From Loxodes magnus (taxonomy: Eukaryota > Ciliophora > Karyorelictea > Loxodida > Loxodidae), in the NCBI GenBank assembly GCA_946699065.1, contig CAMPDV010001303.1, positions 62,001-126,000 on the forward strand: a stretch of DNA of 64,000 nucleotides. Direction: 5' to 3'. The position numbers and the translations under genes were made by a program. Positions 23,841 through 38,700 of the stretch are shown one piece after another (within the stretch, counting starts at the first letter, position 1; each line of letters starts with the position of its first letter). A model generated the notes under the pieces. That model saw nothing but the letters and a program-made list of their open reading frames with translations. It did not search any database and was not told where the DNA came from.

Positions 23841-25681
23841 ATGTAAAGCAGGACTGATTAATCAACTAGTAGCTAAAACTATACACCAAATAGTTCAAAT
23901 TGTTAATCCTCTTCTGATCGATAATAAGAAGAATCTAATAAACACCACCAAGAAACTTAAGTAGCAGCCTAAATCCAAAACAATTTAGCATAAGATTAAA
24001 ATAAAAAAAATAATTTGATAAATTAAAAAGAATCAATAAAAGAGTATTAAGATTAAGAAATATCGCTTCCAATAAAGAGATTTCATGAACACTTAAACTA
24101 AGAAGAAGAGTTTTCTTAAGAATAATAAAGCATTAAGTAGTTTAAAAGTAATAAATAAACTTTATTTTCAAATTCTTATATTCTTCAAAATATTTGTTAG
24201 TTCCTTAAAAATATAGACATTTGTAGATTACAGTAAGTTAGTTAATTTCTAAATAAGTTTAAGTATTAATTTGAAAAGTTAGAAATAAAAAAATATTCAA
24301 GTAATAAAGGCTACGTTTAAAATAAAAAAAACTGAACTCTCAAACAAATTTTATAATCTGATACTAAATTTCTTTAAATTAATACTTAAAATTGATAAGA
24401 AGAAAATTAAGCAGAAAAAATCTTTCAATAAATAAAGAAATGCTTAGAACTAAAATTAAATTTATATCAAAAAGGATATAAACTAGTATAAGAAATTCAT
24501 TTAATTGGACTAAATAATTTAGATAAAACCTTTCAAGAATATATTTCAAAATGCTCAAATCTAAAAAAACTTGTTTTAAGGTTTAACTTATTATTGGAAG
24601 AAAATTTAAATTTTTTGTAAAATTTGACTCGTTTATAATCCTTAGAAATCTTAGACATAAATTAGAAATAGATAACAGGAAAGTTTTTACTAGACTACTG
24701 TTAAGGATTAAATTTAAAGGAACTAAAAATATTTATTAAAGGAATTAATAAAGAAATGTTATTATAATATTTGTAATAAAAAGGAAAATTGTTAGAAGAA
24801 ATAAATATTAACTATAATAGAGATATGGACAAGTATATTTATCTTTGTCCTAATTTAAACAAAATTGACTTTTATGTAATAAAAAGTTCTTAAGATTAAT
24901 TCATATTGAAGTTAAAAAAACTTTAACCTTAGTAGTTTAAAAATTTATCGAAACTTATAAATATAAACAATGTAAGAATTATTTTCTAAGTAGCATAATA
25001 ATTTATAGCAAATTGAGATTTATTTTTGCAATAATTTTAATGATAATCAACTGATATCTTTAATGTAAAACTGTTCTAGTTTAGAATCTATTATATTAGA
25101 TTCATTATATGAACTTACTAATATATCTTTGAAGAAAATAGGAGATTTTGGATAGAATTATAAAGAAATATCTTTTATTTCTGTTAGCCAACTTTCTAAT
25201 AAAACTCTATGTTATATTTTTGAGAATTGTAGAAAACTAACAAAGTTATCTCTTAATTAAATGAAAAAACTAAAAAATAAGACTTTATAATCTTTGAGTT
25301 AAAACTGTAAGGAGTTAGAAAGTTTAAAATTGATAGATTGCATAATGTTAGATGAGAATTGAATAGATGAAATAGTTAAAATAAGCAAATTAAAATAATT
25401 ATAGTTTTAAGGAACTTAACTAAATAATAAAGATATAGTAAAAATAGTAACTAACTGTAAACATTTTAAAAATATTAAATCTTATGCATTTAAAGGATGT
25501 TACATAAGAAGGCTTTCCAATTTATGATTTAGAGGGATAAGAATATCCTTTTTATAGAAATCTTAAATATCTATATATTATTGGAACGTCAATAAGAGAA
25601 CAGTGGGTTAGAAAACTTAAATAGAAGTTCGTAAGGATGACAGTAATCCATAATGTCGAGAAAGGTAGCAAACAAACTTGA
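23841..25681 (+). pseudogene. F-box-like / LRR gene, unit 3
   Basis: Short-class haplotype with the shared nonsense TGA. Two extra A bases in A-runs (near 24917 and 25465) add frameshifts, making it two bases longer than the unit 1 copy. The remainder matches unit 1 closely. Confidence 0.77.
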
Positions 25682-26415
25682 AAGAAAGTAAATAACAATT
25701 TAATTTTCTATTTTAATAAATAATTTATGCTAATCAAATAAAATTACATAAAATAGCTTATTAAGATACTTTTTATATTGCATTATAAAATATAATCTTT
25801 ACATAACTTTGTTCGTAATAAGTAGAATAAATAGAAATAAATAATGTTTCAGTTGTTATATATAAATAAATAAACTATTTAAATATGAATTGTAAAGCAT
25901 AATAATAAATAAACTATTTAGCTTATGATATTAAAGCATTATTTTATATAATTATTTAGTTTATAATATTTAAATTATAGTACTTAAACTTTAAAATGAT
26001 AAAAAGGAAGCAGATAGAGTATATAATAAAGAAGTTTAGTAGATAATTTATGAGAAATGAATAGTTTGAAAATAATAAATGACAAGTTTAGGTTAATAAA
26101 TAATTTAAAAGGATGTTATAAGTATGTTAAAATATTAAGTTTAAATGAAAATATCTCTTATTATAATACGAAACTAAGTTATTTTAATTTGATCTAAAAT
26201 TCTTATGTAGTTATCATATAAGCTATACTTTAATAAGAAATTAATAATCTTAAATAAATTAAAGTTTCACTTTTTACAAAAAATAAAGAACTTCATTGAT
26301 ACTATGATCGGTAACATATAATTAGTTTAAATTAGCTACTATCTAATTTTAATTCTAATAGATTTATTAAATACGCTAATAATCATTAAATTTTAAGAAC
26401 TATTAAAAATAATAT
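25682..26415. other. AT-rich interval with short LRR-like frame, unit 3
   Basis: Mostly uninformative AT-rich DNA. It contains the short frame listed separately at 26057-26299. Confidence 0.4.
26057..26299 (+). pseudogene. Short LRR-like open frame, unit 3
   Basis: In the ciliate code an ATG at 26057 opens 80 codons to TGA at 26297. The product contains NLKGCYKYVKILSLNENI, which has the spacing and cysteine of the LRR type encoded just upstream. Units 3 and 4 share this version; in the other complete units the stretch differs and is interrupted. It may be a decayed second copy of an F-box/LRR gene, or a chance frame. A one-base homopolymer difference from unit 4 alters the C-terminal residues. 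Confidence 0.3.
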
Positions 26416-26661
26416 TCATAATTAAAAAGATGATGGGAGCTGAGATTGACCTTCTGAATCATACTTTCTGGTTTTATGGCTAGGAACAAGTTCCTTCCTG
26501 TCGCTGAGAAAGTCCCTGATCAAAGTCAACCTTTGCAAGGGAACGCCTTCCTCTTGATTATCCACTCCTGGTAGGGGCTGGCTTGAAGCCTGGCTGCCCA
26601 TAGCGATGGAGCTCCCTGGCAGCTGCTTTTCGAAAGCAACAGGATATCCCCGTTATCCCAT
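26416..26661 (-). CDS. Unrecognised ORF in GC-richer island, unit 3
   Basis: Same length and frame as the unit 1 copy (82 codons including the stop), open upstream to 26761. No frameshift. The family is not recognised. Confidence 0.4.
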
Positions 26662-26764
26662 GAAGGGAGTGTTGGGGTCATTAAACTGCAAGAAGTTGCA
26701 ATCCAAAACTCTTTAAGTTGGAATTAATTAATTAATTAAAAATAATATAGACCAACCTTATCAA

Positions 26765-29700
26765 TAATCTTATCAAATCACTTTAACCATTTCTATCTTA
26801 TACATTTCTATTAAATTATTTAAACCAAAACCATAATTATAACCATCCCTTAAAAAATCTACTCTTACTTTATTATATCAAATTAAGCCCAAAGCTTCTC
26901 TTTTAATTTTAGAAAATAAAAATATTTTTGATAATAATGAAAAATAAATTCTTATTTTATAAAGATTGTATAATAGTAACTAATATAATATTTGTATAAC
27001 TTACTTATTTATAAAATTTGCTAAACTTATTTTGTTAATTAATAAATTAAATAACTTTCTATATGATAGAAGTAACTTATACCCTTTATAGTAGAATAAT
27101 AAACTTAAGATTTTATAAAAAAGTAATTAATAAACATTTTTATATGTTATTTTTAATGTATTAATCTCTATATGCTTATACTAATATTAAACGATCATAA
27201 TACTATTGATTAAATACATTCATTCTAAATGTTATATCTTAGTGTTGATTTAAAAATTAATTTATTTTAAGATATTATAAAATTTCATATCTCAAATAAA
27301 GTTTATTCTTAATGGTTTAATATTAAAAACATAGTAGAAGGATTTTATTAAATTCCCTAAGAATTTAAATTAAATGTTAGCTTTGATTAATATAATATCT
27401 TAAATTTAATATATTAATCCTTTATTATATATTTAGTATATTTAATAAGACTTAATTTTAGTGAAATACTAATTAAAATAGAATAAATAAAATATTTTAT
27501 CTTTTTTATTTTTAGTTTATATGAATAAAGATATTTAGTGTTATTGATTTATTTTATTCTCTTTTTCATTAACTTTGTTGACTGAAAGTTAAATAAAAGA
27601 TTAAATATTTTTGTTATCTATTAAAAAATATTTTCCAGTTCTCTTGATGATTTACTTTTGAGCTGTTTATTTCTCCTTAGTTATTGAAGTAAAGCTTTTA
27701 TTAATTAATGGTTTTTTAAAATGAATGACTTTTAAGTTTTTTATTTTTCAGTTTAGATATTAATTTAACAAAATACTTTTAATCTCTTTTGAATAAATAA
27801 TTCAATGAATTACAATAATAGCAAGAATTGTTTTATTTTTTACTTATAATTGAATATCTTCTATTATCATTCAATCTTTAACTCTTTCTTTAATTAAGTA
27901 GAAAAATGATTTTAACTGCCTAATCCTCTTGTTTATTGAAATATTTGATTTTAGTGATAAGCTTAATTTGAGGTGAGTTTTGTGGGTTGATGGTTAACAA
28001 TTGATCTGTTTGTTGAGATAAATGTTGATGGTATTTGTGGATTTGTTAATTGACTATAATGTTGATATATTGCATAGTTTATATTAAATATATTGATAGT
28101 TATAATATGTTGAATTATAAGTTAAGTATTTGAATAAAAAGATTACAATATAAGTGTATTTATTTTGTAATAATTTAAAGTTTGATTTTGATTTATACTT
28201 TATGTTGTATATCTAATTAAAGTAAAGAAAATTGTAGATTAAACATAAATTTAAAATTATAAATATCTAAATTTATTATTCTTTTATTTAGATATTTAAT
28301 TATAGACAAATATTTATCGTTATAAATTAAAAAATTAGAATTTTATCTCTAATTTTATTTTAATTTAAATTAAGAAAAAAGTAGATTGGAATTATATAAA
28401 GTTTAATAAAATCTGATTTAAAATGATAGAATTATTTTAAATGTTTACCTTAATAATAAACTATAATATAGATTTTTTAAAAGTAATCAAAATATTATCA
28501 ATCTCTTAAGAAACTAAATTTATAATTTGTTCATGTTTATTTTTATTTTTTACATTGAGGAAGTAGAAATAAATTAAATTTAATATCTTAAAATAAATCT
28601 TTTTACAGTAGAGTTATTTTAGTATCTCTCTAAAATAGATAGTAAATAATATATTTTATAGATACAAATTGTTAAATAAAATTTCATCTATATAAAAATA
28701 ATATTTACTATCTATTATAGAGATATAAAATAATTAAGTCTTAAGTATAATTTGAGATAGCCTTTCTATAGTAAAATATGTATATAAAATATATTATTTT
28801 TATGGCTTTTAATATTTAAAAATATAGATAGTTTTTAAATAAATTTATCTTATTTTCATTTATTTTTATCTATAGAAAACTAATAAAAAATTAATAATAA
28901 AAATTGTATAATCTGAGTTAAATAAAATACTTAGCTAAATTAATAATTTAATAACTAATTCCTACCTTTAAGTGTGATAAAACTAATTAATTATTAACAT
29001 TTTGAAGCATAATTACTATGATAAGTTATTTTAATCTTTATATTTAATAAAATTTACATTTTATATATATTTTAATTTTAACATTTAAGAGTAGATATTA
29101 ATTGCAATCTGCTATAACTTATATTTATCACATTTCAAGATTGCTTAAATAGACAAATATATCAACATTTTTAAACTAAACTAATCTATTATACTAAGAG
29201 CAGCTAGCTTTAATACAAACTATTAAATAACATTTTAAAAATTAAACTAACCTAAAATATTTAATGAAGGTATGAAGCATACCTATAAAAGTAAAACATG
29301 TAATTCAAATTAATTTAAAAGAGAAATTATCAAATAATAATAAAATAATTTGATAAAAGTTAAAAGCTGAAGTAAAGAATTATTATACTATTTTACAATA
29401 TTATATTTTAACTTTTACAAAATACAGATTTATTATGAACAAAATTACCTTGCAACAGTAAAAACTCTTATGCAAAATTACAAATATACAAATATAACCA
29501 ATAAATAAACACATTAAACATAAAGAGAGAAAATTCTATTTACAAAATATTTAAAACTATCTAAAAATATTAAAAAGTACAATAATCCATAAAATAAACA
29601 TAAAATTCATAAAAATTTAAATTAATTTCATTCTAATTATTAAAAATATCTTAAATAATTAGAAATATCATTAAACCCTAATTAAATTTAAAAAATTTCA

Positions 29701-31635
29701 TAAAATAACTTTAATTTTATTTTTAAAAAAGATTAAAAAAATTGATATATTATTTGAAAATCTAAATAAAAATATATTTATTAAAAAACAGATAACTGCT
29801 AAGCTTGCTTTAATTACATTAAATGAATAACAATCATTAATAAATATTTAATTTTTTTAAGTTTTTAGTGATTAATTAATAAGATAATTAATGTTTAAGA
29901 AATTTCTCTTTATTTATACTTAGTTTAATAAGCAAATAATAAATAAAATTAGAAATTTATAAGATTTTTTAATTAATCTTTTATAACTTAAATTAGTCCT
30001 GATTATATAACATAATATTTTTCTTGTTTCTTTTGAATTACTAAAATATCTTTTATATATGTTTACTTTTTCTTGAATTGCTTTTTTAAATTATTTCATT
30101 TTATTTAGCTACGAATTATTTATAATATGTAAATTTATGTATAATAGTTTTTTTAGTGTTTTTTCTTTTGAAAGAATTTTGTAGCTAATTAAGATTAAAC
30201 TTATTTAATAGATATTTAAAACTAAAATAATTTAAAATTTATGTTTACATTATACATTTTATTAGATTAATTATATAAAATTATATTTAATGCTATACTT
30301 AAATCTTCATTAGAATAAATAGAATTTAATAAAAAATAATTAATAATTTAAATTAAAAAATACAGTTATAAGTTAATAAGTTTTAGAAGCAAAGAAAATT
30401 AAAATTAAAATTTAAAACAAGAAATTAATTATAAATTAATTATTATTTTCTAAGCTAAAAATAACTTAATAAAAATAAATAATCATATTTTTAACTACTA
30501 ACTTAATTATTATAACTCTATTTATTTTCATATTATCTGATATTTTATTATACAATTATAATTACTATGCATAAAATTTAAAAAGTTAATTATATAAAAA
30601 AAATAAGTAACTAAAATGAAAAGCAATTAAGTTGTTATAATAAATAAAGATTCTTTGTAAATAAATAAAGAAGCATTTACTTTAATAAAGAGTATTTAGT
30701 GAATTTCATTACATAGCATTCATCAATTCATTTTTAGTATAATATTAAATTAAAAGAAAATTATAACTTGGCTAAGAAGACTATTTATTTTATAAACATT
30801 TTCAAAATGTTTTTTAAGAAAGTTGAGATAAAATTTTATATTTTCTTTTTCTAAGCCTTTAAAATATTTTTAATTCTAATATAAAATTATAAAAAGTAAT
30901 CAAAAATTGATATTTAAATTTAATTATTTTTGGTTTTAACAGCTATTTTTAAATACTTTATTAATTGATAAATAGCTTATTTCGAAAGATAAAGTTTAAT
31001 TAAAATATTTTTACTAATTATTGAATCATATTTTAGTTTTATTTTACAAAAATAGTATTAAATAAAAATTAAATACCCAGCTTTTTATTAAGATAGAAAA
31101 ACTATAAGAAAATATTTATTAAATGTTATTCAATTAACCTTTTATTTCTTTTTTGTTTATGATTTTAATTGTAAACATTCATTTTTAATAATTGCTTAAG
31201 TTTTATCTATGGATTTTTATATAAAACATAAGAAATAATATCAATTAAAATAAAGTAAGATATTAAAATCATACTACTGTTGAAAAAATTTGCTTAAAAA
31301 GATTTAGAAAGTAAAAAGTAAATTAAATAGTCCATCATTTAGATTTAAATGTAAATAACTTTATCTACTCTAATATAATATTATTATAAAAATTGTATTC
31401 CTGAATGTTTTATAATAATTTATTTAACATTAATTTAAATATTAAAATTAACTTAGATTGTAAAATATATGTTAATTACTTAAGTTATGGTAAGTAAAAT
31501 TTAATCTACTTATAGTAAATTATTGTTGCTTTTTAAATTTAAGTTATTTTATTAAAAATAAAAGCTTATTAAGCTTTTTATAATAATTAAGTTAGGAATT
31601 ATTCTTTAATTATTTATTTTTAATATTTTATTAAG
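26765..31635. other. AT-rich spacer across the unit 3 / unit 4 junction
   Basis: No supportable gene. The conserved inverted repeats are present (for example 28611-28737). At about 30400-30440 unit 4 reads AAAATTTAAAACAAG, like unit 3 and unlike the AAAAATTAAAGCAAG of other units. Confidence 0.7.
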
Positions 31636-32607
31636 ATTAAGAGGCAAATCAATACCAAACAAAGGAAAAACCGTAGACGGATTATTGTTCGACTGGTTAA
31701 GAAGAGAATTTTATATTTGAATAATACTGCACAGCAATAAAAGTAGAATTAAAAATTGAAGACAAAGAAATATTTATAGATGATGGTAATAACAATTAAA
31801 AAGGAAAGAAAAACATTAATCGTGCAATATGAGAATATAGAGTATATGTAGAAGATAGAAAGGATGGAGTAAATGATAACAACATTACAATATAGAAAAA
31901 CATTATTTGATGAATATGTAGTAGGACCACCTAACTACCTGAGATATAATAAAAATAGAAAAGAAGAAATATGTCACCTATTTAGAATAAGAACGAGATG
32001 TAATGGGAGTTAGGATTACTTAAAAGAAAGACACCTAATTATGACAAGTCAGTGCCTTTTCTGTAACAATGCAAGAGAAAACGAAAGGCATATCATAGAA
32101 AACTGTTCAGAATACAAAGAAGGAAGATAATAATGTATCTGAAATCTTAGAGCATCAGGAGTGAGAGATAAGGAATGGAACTATTTGATATAATATGAGG
32201 AACGGCAAATTCGAGAAATTCATTAGAATCTAAGAAAATTAAAAAGAGCTAAAGCTGACTTGATAATAAAAGATTATATCAAAAATATATTAGAAAAAAG
32301 GAAAAGAGGATATATAGAAAAGAAAATTGAATGCAAAAGAGAAATAAGAAAAGACTATAGAGCAGGAAAAGGATAATTTTTATGAGTGTATAGAAGCTTG
32401 ATCAAGAAGAAAAGAATTAGAAATGAAAATTAGTAAGATATGTAAGAAAAAATAAATAAAGCTTGTAATAAAGATCTAAAAATGCGTAGATAGATAGAAG
32501 ACAGAAGAAAAAGAGTTAACATTGAGGAAAGTGAGGAAGATATGTAACTAATAAGAGAAGAATTTCTATTACCTGAAGGCTTACTTGAAGAAACGGACAT
32601 ATATTGA
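31636..32607 (+). pseudogene. LINE ORF 3' fragment, unit 4
   Basis: The same length as the unit 1 copy (972 bases), with the zinc motif intact and only the two shared TGAs interrupting the frame. Confidence 0.75.
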
Positions 32608-32617
32608 GATATGTAAA

Positions 32618-32648
32618 GAGCTGCGCACCAACGAGGTGCTACGCGCTC
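32618..32648 (+). other. LINE 3'-terminal stem-loop, unit 4
   Basis: Identical hairpin, followed by the short-class flank as in units 1 and 3. Confidence 0.6.
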
Positions 32649-32800
32649 TATAATCTTATTTATTAATTTATATAATTTAAAAGTTTATTATACTAATTTA
32701 AATCTATTTAAAATATGATTATGATTGTATAAATTATAAATATAGCCGTTATTCATAATTTAAGTATAAATAGTCTAATAAAATAAAAAATTATAATAAA

Positions 32801-34638
32801 ATGTAAAGCAGGACTGATTAATCAACTAGTAGCTAAAACTATACACCAAATAGTTCAAATTGTTAATCCTCTTCTGATCGATAATAAGAAGAATCTAATA
32901 AACACCACCAAGAAACTTAAGTAGCAGCCTAAATCCAAAACAATTTAGCATAAGATTAAAATAAAAAAAATAATTTGATAAATTAAAAAGAATCAATAAA
33001 AGAGTATTAAGATTAAGAAATATCGCTTCCAATAAAGAGATTTCATGAACACTTAAACTAAGAAGAAGAGTTTTCTTAAGAATAATAAAGCATTAAGTAG
33101 TTTAAAAGTAATAAATAAACTTTATTTTCAAATTCTTATATTCTTCAAAATATTTGTTAGTTCCTTAAAAATATAGACATTTGTAGATTACAGTAAGTTA
33201 GTTAATTTCTAAATAAGTTTAAGTATTAATTTGAAAAGTTAGAATAAAAAAATATTCAAGTAATAAAGGCTACGTTTAAAATAAAAAAAACTGAACTCTC
33301 AAACAAATTTTATAATCTGATACTAAATTTCTTTAAATTAATACTTAAAATTGATAAGAAGAAAATTAAGCAGAAAAAATCTTTCAATAAATTAAGAAAT
33401 GCTTAGAACTAAAATTAAATTTATATCAAAAAGGATATAAACTAGTATAAGAAAATTCATTTAATTGGACTAAATAATTTAGATAAAACCTTTCAAGAAT
33501 ATATTTCAAAATGCTCAAATCTAAAAAAACTTGTTTTAAGGTTTAACTTATTATTGGAAGAAAATTTAAATTTTTTGTAAAATTTGACTCGTTTATAATC
33601 CTTAGAAATCTTAGACATAAATTAGAAATAGATAACAGGAAAATTTCTAATAGACTACTGTTAAGGATTAAATTTAAAGGAACTAAAAATATTTATTAAA
33701 GGAATTAATAAAGAAATGTTATTATAATATTTGTAATAAAAAGGAAAATTGTTAGAAGAAATAAATATTAACTATAATAGAGATATGGACAAGTATATTT
33801 ATCTTTGTCCTAATTTAAACAAAATTGACTTTTATGTAATAAAAAGTTCTTAAGATTAATTCATATTGAAGTTAAAAAACTTTAACCTTAGTAGTTTAAA
33901 AATTTATCGAAACTTATAAATATAAACAATGTAAGAATTATTTTCTAAGTAGCATAATAATTTATAGCAAATTGAGATTTATTTTTGCAATAATTTTAAT
34001 GATAATCAACTGATATCTTTAATGTAAAACTGTTCTAGTTTAGAATCTATTATATTAGATTCATTATATGAACTTACTAATATATCTTTGAAGAAAATAG
34101 GAGATTTTGGATAGAATTATAAAGAAATATCTTTTATTTCTGTTAGCCAACTTTCTAATAAAACTCTATGTTATATTTTTGAGAATTGTAGAAAACTAAC
34201 AAAGTTATCTCTTAATTAAATGAAAAAACTAAAAAATAAGACTTTATAATCTTTGAGTTAAAACTGTAAGGAGTTAGAAAGTTTAAAATTGATAGATTGC
34301 ATAATGTTAGATGAGAATTGAATAGATGAAATAGTTAAAATAAGCAAATTAAAATAATTATAGTTTTAAGGAACTTAACTAAATAATAAAGATATAGTAA
34401 AAATAGTAACTAACTGTAAACATTTAAAAATATTAAATCTTATGCATTTAAAGGATGTTACATAAGAAGGCTTTCCAATTATGATTTAGAGGGATAAGAA
34501 TATCCTTTTTATAGAAATCTTAAATATCTATATATTATTGGAACGTCAATAAGAGAACAGTGGGTTAGAAAACTTAAATAGAAGTTCGTAAGGTTGACAG
34601 TAATCCATAATGTCGAGAAAGGTAGCAAACAAACTTGA
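32801..34638 (+). pseudogene. F-box-like / LRR gene, unit 4
   Basis: Short-class haplotype with the shared nonsense TGA. Further breaks are a lost A near the end of exon 1 (GTTAGAATAAAA near 33240), an added A near 33452 and a lost T near 34479. It also has private substitutions near 33642-33651. Confidence 0.76.
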
Positions 34639-35374
34639 AAGAAAGTAAATAACAATTTAATTTTCTATTTTAATAAATAATTTATGCTAATCAAATAAAA
34701 TTACATAAAATAGCTTATTAAGATACTTTTTTATATTGCATTATAAAATATAATCTTTACATAACTTTGTTCGTAATAAGTAGAATAAATAGAAATAAAT
34801 AATGTTTCAGTTGTTATATATAAATAAATAACTATTTAAATATGAATTGTAAAGCATAATAATAAATAAACTATTTAGCTTATGATATTAAAGCATTATT
34901 TTATATAATTATTTAGTTTATAATATTTAAATTATAGTACTTAAACTTTAAAATGATAAAAAGGAAAGCAGATAGAGTATATAATAAAAGAAGTTTAGTA
35001 GATAATTTATGAGAAATGAATAGTTTGAAAATAATAAATGACAAGTTTAGGTTAATAAATAATTTAAAAGGATGTTATAAGTATGTTAAAATATTAAGTT
35101 TAAATGAAAATATCTCTTATTATAATACGAAACTAAGTTATTTTAATTTGATCTAAAATTCTTATGTAGTTATCATATAAGCTATACTTTAATAAGAAAT
35201 TAATATCTTAAATAAATTAAAGTTTCACTTTTTACAAAAAAATAAAGAACTTCATTGATACTATGATCGGTAACATATAATTAGTTTAAATTAGCTACTA
35301 TCTAATTTTAATTCTAATAGATTTATTAAATACGCTAATAATCATTAAATTTTAAGAACTATTAAAAATAATAT
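34639..35374. other. AT-rich interval with short LRR-like frame, unit 4
   Basis: Carries the same LRR-like reading as unit 3, starting at ATG 35016. Its 3' end differs because of a longer A-run near 35236. Otherwise there is no coding signal. Confidence 0.35.
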
Positions 35375-35620
35375 TCATAATTAAAAAGATGATGGGAGCT
35401 GAGATTGACCTTCTGAATCATACTTTCTGGTTTTATGGCTAGGAACAAGTTCCTTCCTGTCGCTGAGAAAGTCCCTGATCAAAGTCAACCTTTGCAAGGG
35501 AACGCCTTCCTCTTGATTATCCACTCCTGGTAGGGGCTGGCTTGAAGCCTGGCTGCCCATAGCGATGGAGCTCCCTGGCAGCTGCTTTTCGAAAGCAACA
35601 GGATATCCCCGTTATCCCAT
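35375..35620 (-). CDS. Unrecognised ORF in GC-richer island, unit 4
   Basis: Intact as in units 1 and 3, open upstream to 35720. Just outside the presumed coding end this copy has GGGGACATT where other units have GGGGTCATT or GGGGTCGTT. Confidence 0.4.
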
Positions 35621-35724
35621 GAAGGGAGTGTTGGGGACATTAAACTGCAAGAAGTTGCAATCCAAAACTCTTTAAGTTGGAATTAATTAATTAATTAAAA
35701 ATAATATAGACCAACCTTATCAAT

Positions 35725-38700
35725 AATCTTATCAAATCACTTTAACCATTTCTATCTTATACATTTCTATTAAATTATTTAAACCAAAAACCATAATTAT
35801 AACCATCCCTTAAAAAATCTACTCTTACTTTATTATATCAAATTAAGCCCAAAGCTTCTCTTTTAATTTTAGAAAATAAAAATATTTTTGATAATAATGA
35901 AAAATAAATTCTTATTTTATAAAGATTGTATAATAGTAACTAATATATATTTGTATAACTTACTTATTTATAAAATTTGCTAAACTTATTTTGTTAATTA
36001 ATAAATTAAATAACTTTCTATATGATAGAAGTAAACTTATACCCTTTATAGTAGAATAATAAACTTAAGATTTTATAAAAAAGTAATTAATAAACATTTT
36101 TATATGTTATTTTTAATGTATTAATCTCTATATGCTTATACTAATATTAAACGATCATAATACTATTGATTAAATACATTCATTCTAAATGTTATATCTT
36201 AGTGTTGATTTAAAAATTAATTTATTTTAAGATATTATAAAATTTCATATCTCAAATAAAGTTTATTCTTTAATGGTTTAATATTAAAAACATAGTAGAA
36301 GGATTTTATTAAATTCCCTAAGAATTTAAATTAAATGTTAGCTTTGATTAATATAATATCTTAAATTTTAATATATTAATCCTTTATTATATATTTAGTA
36401 TATTTAATAAGACTTAATTTTAGTGAAATACTAATTAAAATTAGAATAAATAAAATATTTTATCTTTTTATTTTTAGTTTATATGAATAAAGATATTTAG
36501 TGTTATTGATTGATTTTATTCTCTTTTTCATTAACTTTGTTGACTGAAAGTTAAATAAAAGATTAAATATTTTTGTTATCTATTAAAAAAATATTTTTCC
36601 AGTTCTCTTGATGATTTACTTTTGAGCTGTTTATTTCTCCTTAGTTATTGAAGTAAAGCTTTTATTAATTAATGGTTTTTTAAAATGAATGACTTTTAAG
36701 TTTTTTATTTTTCAGTTTAGATATTAATTTAACAAAATACTTTTAATCTCTTTTGAATAAATAATTCAATGAATTACAATAATAGCAAGAATTGTTTTAT
36801 TTTTTACTTATAAATTGAATATCTTCTATTATCATTCAATCTTTAACTCTTTCTTTAATTAAGTAGAAAAATGATTTTAACTGCCTAATCCTCTTGTTTA
36901 TTGAAATATTTGATTTTAGTGATAAGCTTAATTTGAGGTGAGTTTTGTGGGTTGATGGTTAAGAATTGATCTGTTTGTTGAGATAAATGTTGATGGTATT
37001 TGTGGATTTGTTAATTGACTATAATGTTGATATATTGCATAGTTATATTAAATATATTGATAGTTATAATATGTTGAAATTATAAGTTAAGTATTTGAAT
37101 AAAAAGATTACAATATAAGTGTATTTATTTTGTAATAATTTAAAGTTTGATTTGATTTATACTTTATGTTGTATATCTAATTAAAGTAAAGAAAATTGTA
37201 GATTAAACATAAATTAAAATTATAAATATCTAAATTTATTATTCTTTTATTTAGATATTTAATTATAGGACAAATATTTATCGTTATTAATTTAAAAAAT
37301 TAGAATTTTATCTCTAATTTTATTTTAATTTAATTAAGAAAAAAGTAGATTGGAATTATATAAAGTTTAATAAAATCTGATTTAAAATGATAGAATTATT
37401 TTAAATGTTTACCTTAATAATAAACTATAATATAGATTTTTTAAAAGTAATCAAAATATTATCAATCTCTTAAGAAACTAAATTTATAATTTGTTCATGT
37501 TTATTTTTATTTTTTACATTGAGGAAGTAGAAATAAATTAAATTTAATATCTTAAAATAAATCTTTTTACAGTAGAGTTATTTTAGTATCTCTCTAAAAT
37601 AGATAGTAAATAATATATTTTTATAGATACAAATTGTTAAATAAAATTTCATCTATATAAAAATAATATTTACTATCTATTATAGAGATATAAAATAATT
37701 AAGTCTTAAGTATAATTTGAGATAGCCTTTCTATAGTAAAAATATGTATATAAAATATATTATTTTTATGGCTTTTAATATTTAAAAATATAGATAGTTT
37801 TTAAATAAATTTATCTTATTTTCATTTATTTTTATCTATAGAAAACTAATAAAAAATTAATAATAAAAATTGTATATATCTGAGTTAAATAAAATACTTA
37901 GCTAAATTAATAATTTAATAACTAATTCCTACCTTTAAGTGTGATAAAACTAATTAATTATTAACATTTTGAAGCATAATTACTATGATAAGTTATTTTA
38001 ATCTTTATATTTAATAAAATTTACATTTTATATATATTTTAATTTAACATTTAAGAGTAGATATTAATTGCAATCTGCTATAACTTATATTTATCACATT
38101 TCAAGATTGCTTAAATAGACAAATATATCAACATTTTTAAACTAAACTAATCTATTATACTAAGAGCAGCTAGCTTTAATACAAACTATTAAATTAACAT
38201 TTTAAAAATTAAACTAACCTAAAATATTTAATGAAGGTATGAAGCATACCTATAAAAGTAAAACATGTAATTCAAATTAATTTAAAAGAGAAATTATCAA
38301 ATAATAATAAAATAATTTGATAAAAGTTAAAAGCTGAAGTAAAGAATTATTATACTATTTTACAATATTATATTTTAACTTTTACAAAATACAGATTTAT
38401 TATGAACAAAATTACCTTGCAACAGTAAAAACTCTTATGCAAAATTACAAATATACAAATATAACCAATAAATAAACACATTAAACATAAAGAGAGAAAA
38501 TTCTATTTACAAAATATTTAAAACTATCTAAAAATATTAAAAAGTACAATAATCCATAAAATAAACATAAAATTCATAAAAAATTTAAATTAATTTCATT
38601 CTAATTATTAAAAATATCTTAAATAATTAGAAATATCATTAAACCCTAATTAAATTTAAAAAATTTCATAAAATAACTTTAGTTTTATTTTTAAAAAAGA

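Larger units (their letters stand above)
19165..28120 (+). repeat. Tandem macro-repeat unit 3 (short class)
   Basis: An 8,956-base unit without the extra segment. It holds the most diverged private tract of the array, at about 21831-21895, and shares with unit 4 an alternative haplotype at about 26090-26240. Confidence 0.97.
28121..37085 (+). repeat. Tandem macro-repeat unit 4 (short class)
   Basis: An 8,965-base unit, nearest to unit 3 in its downstream half. Two short units in a row (3 and 4) show that the classes do not simply alternate. Confidence 0.97.
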
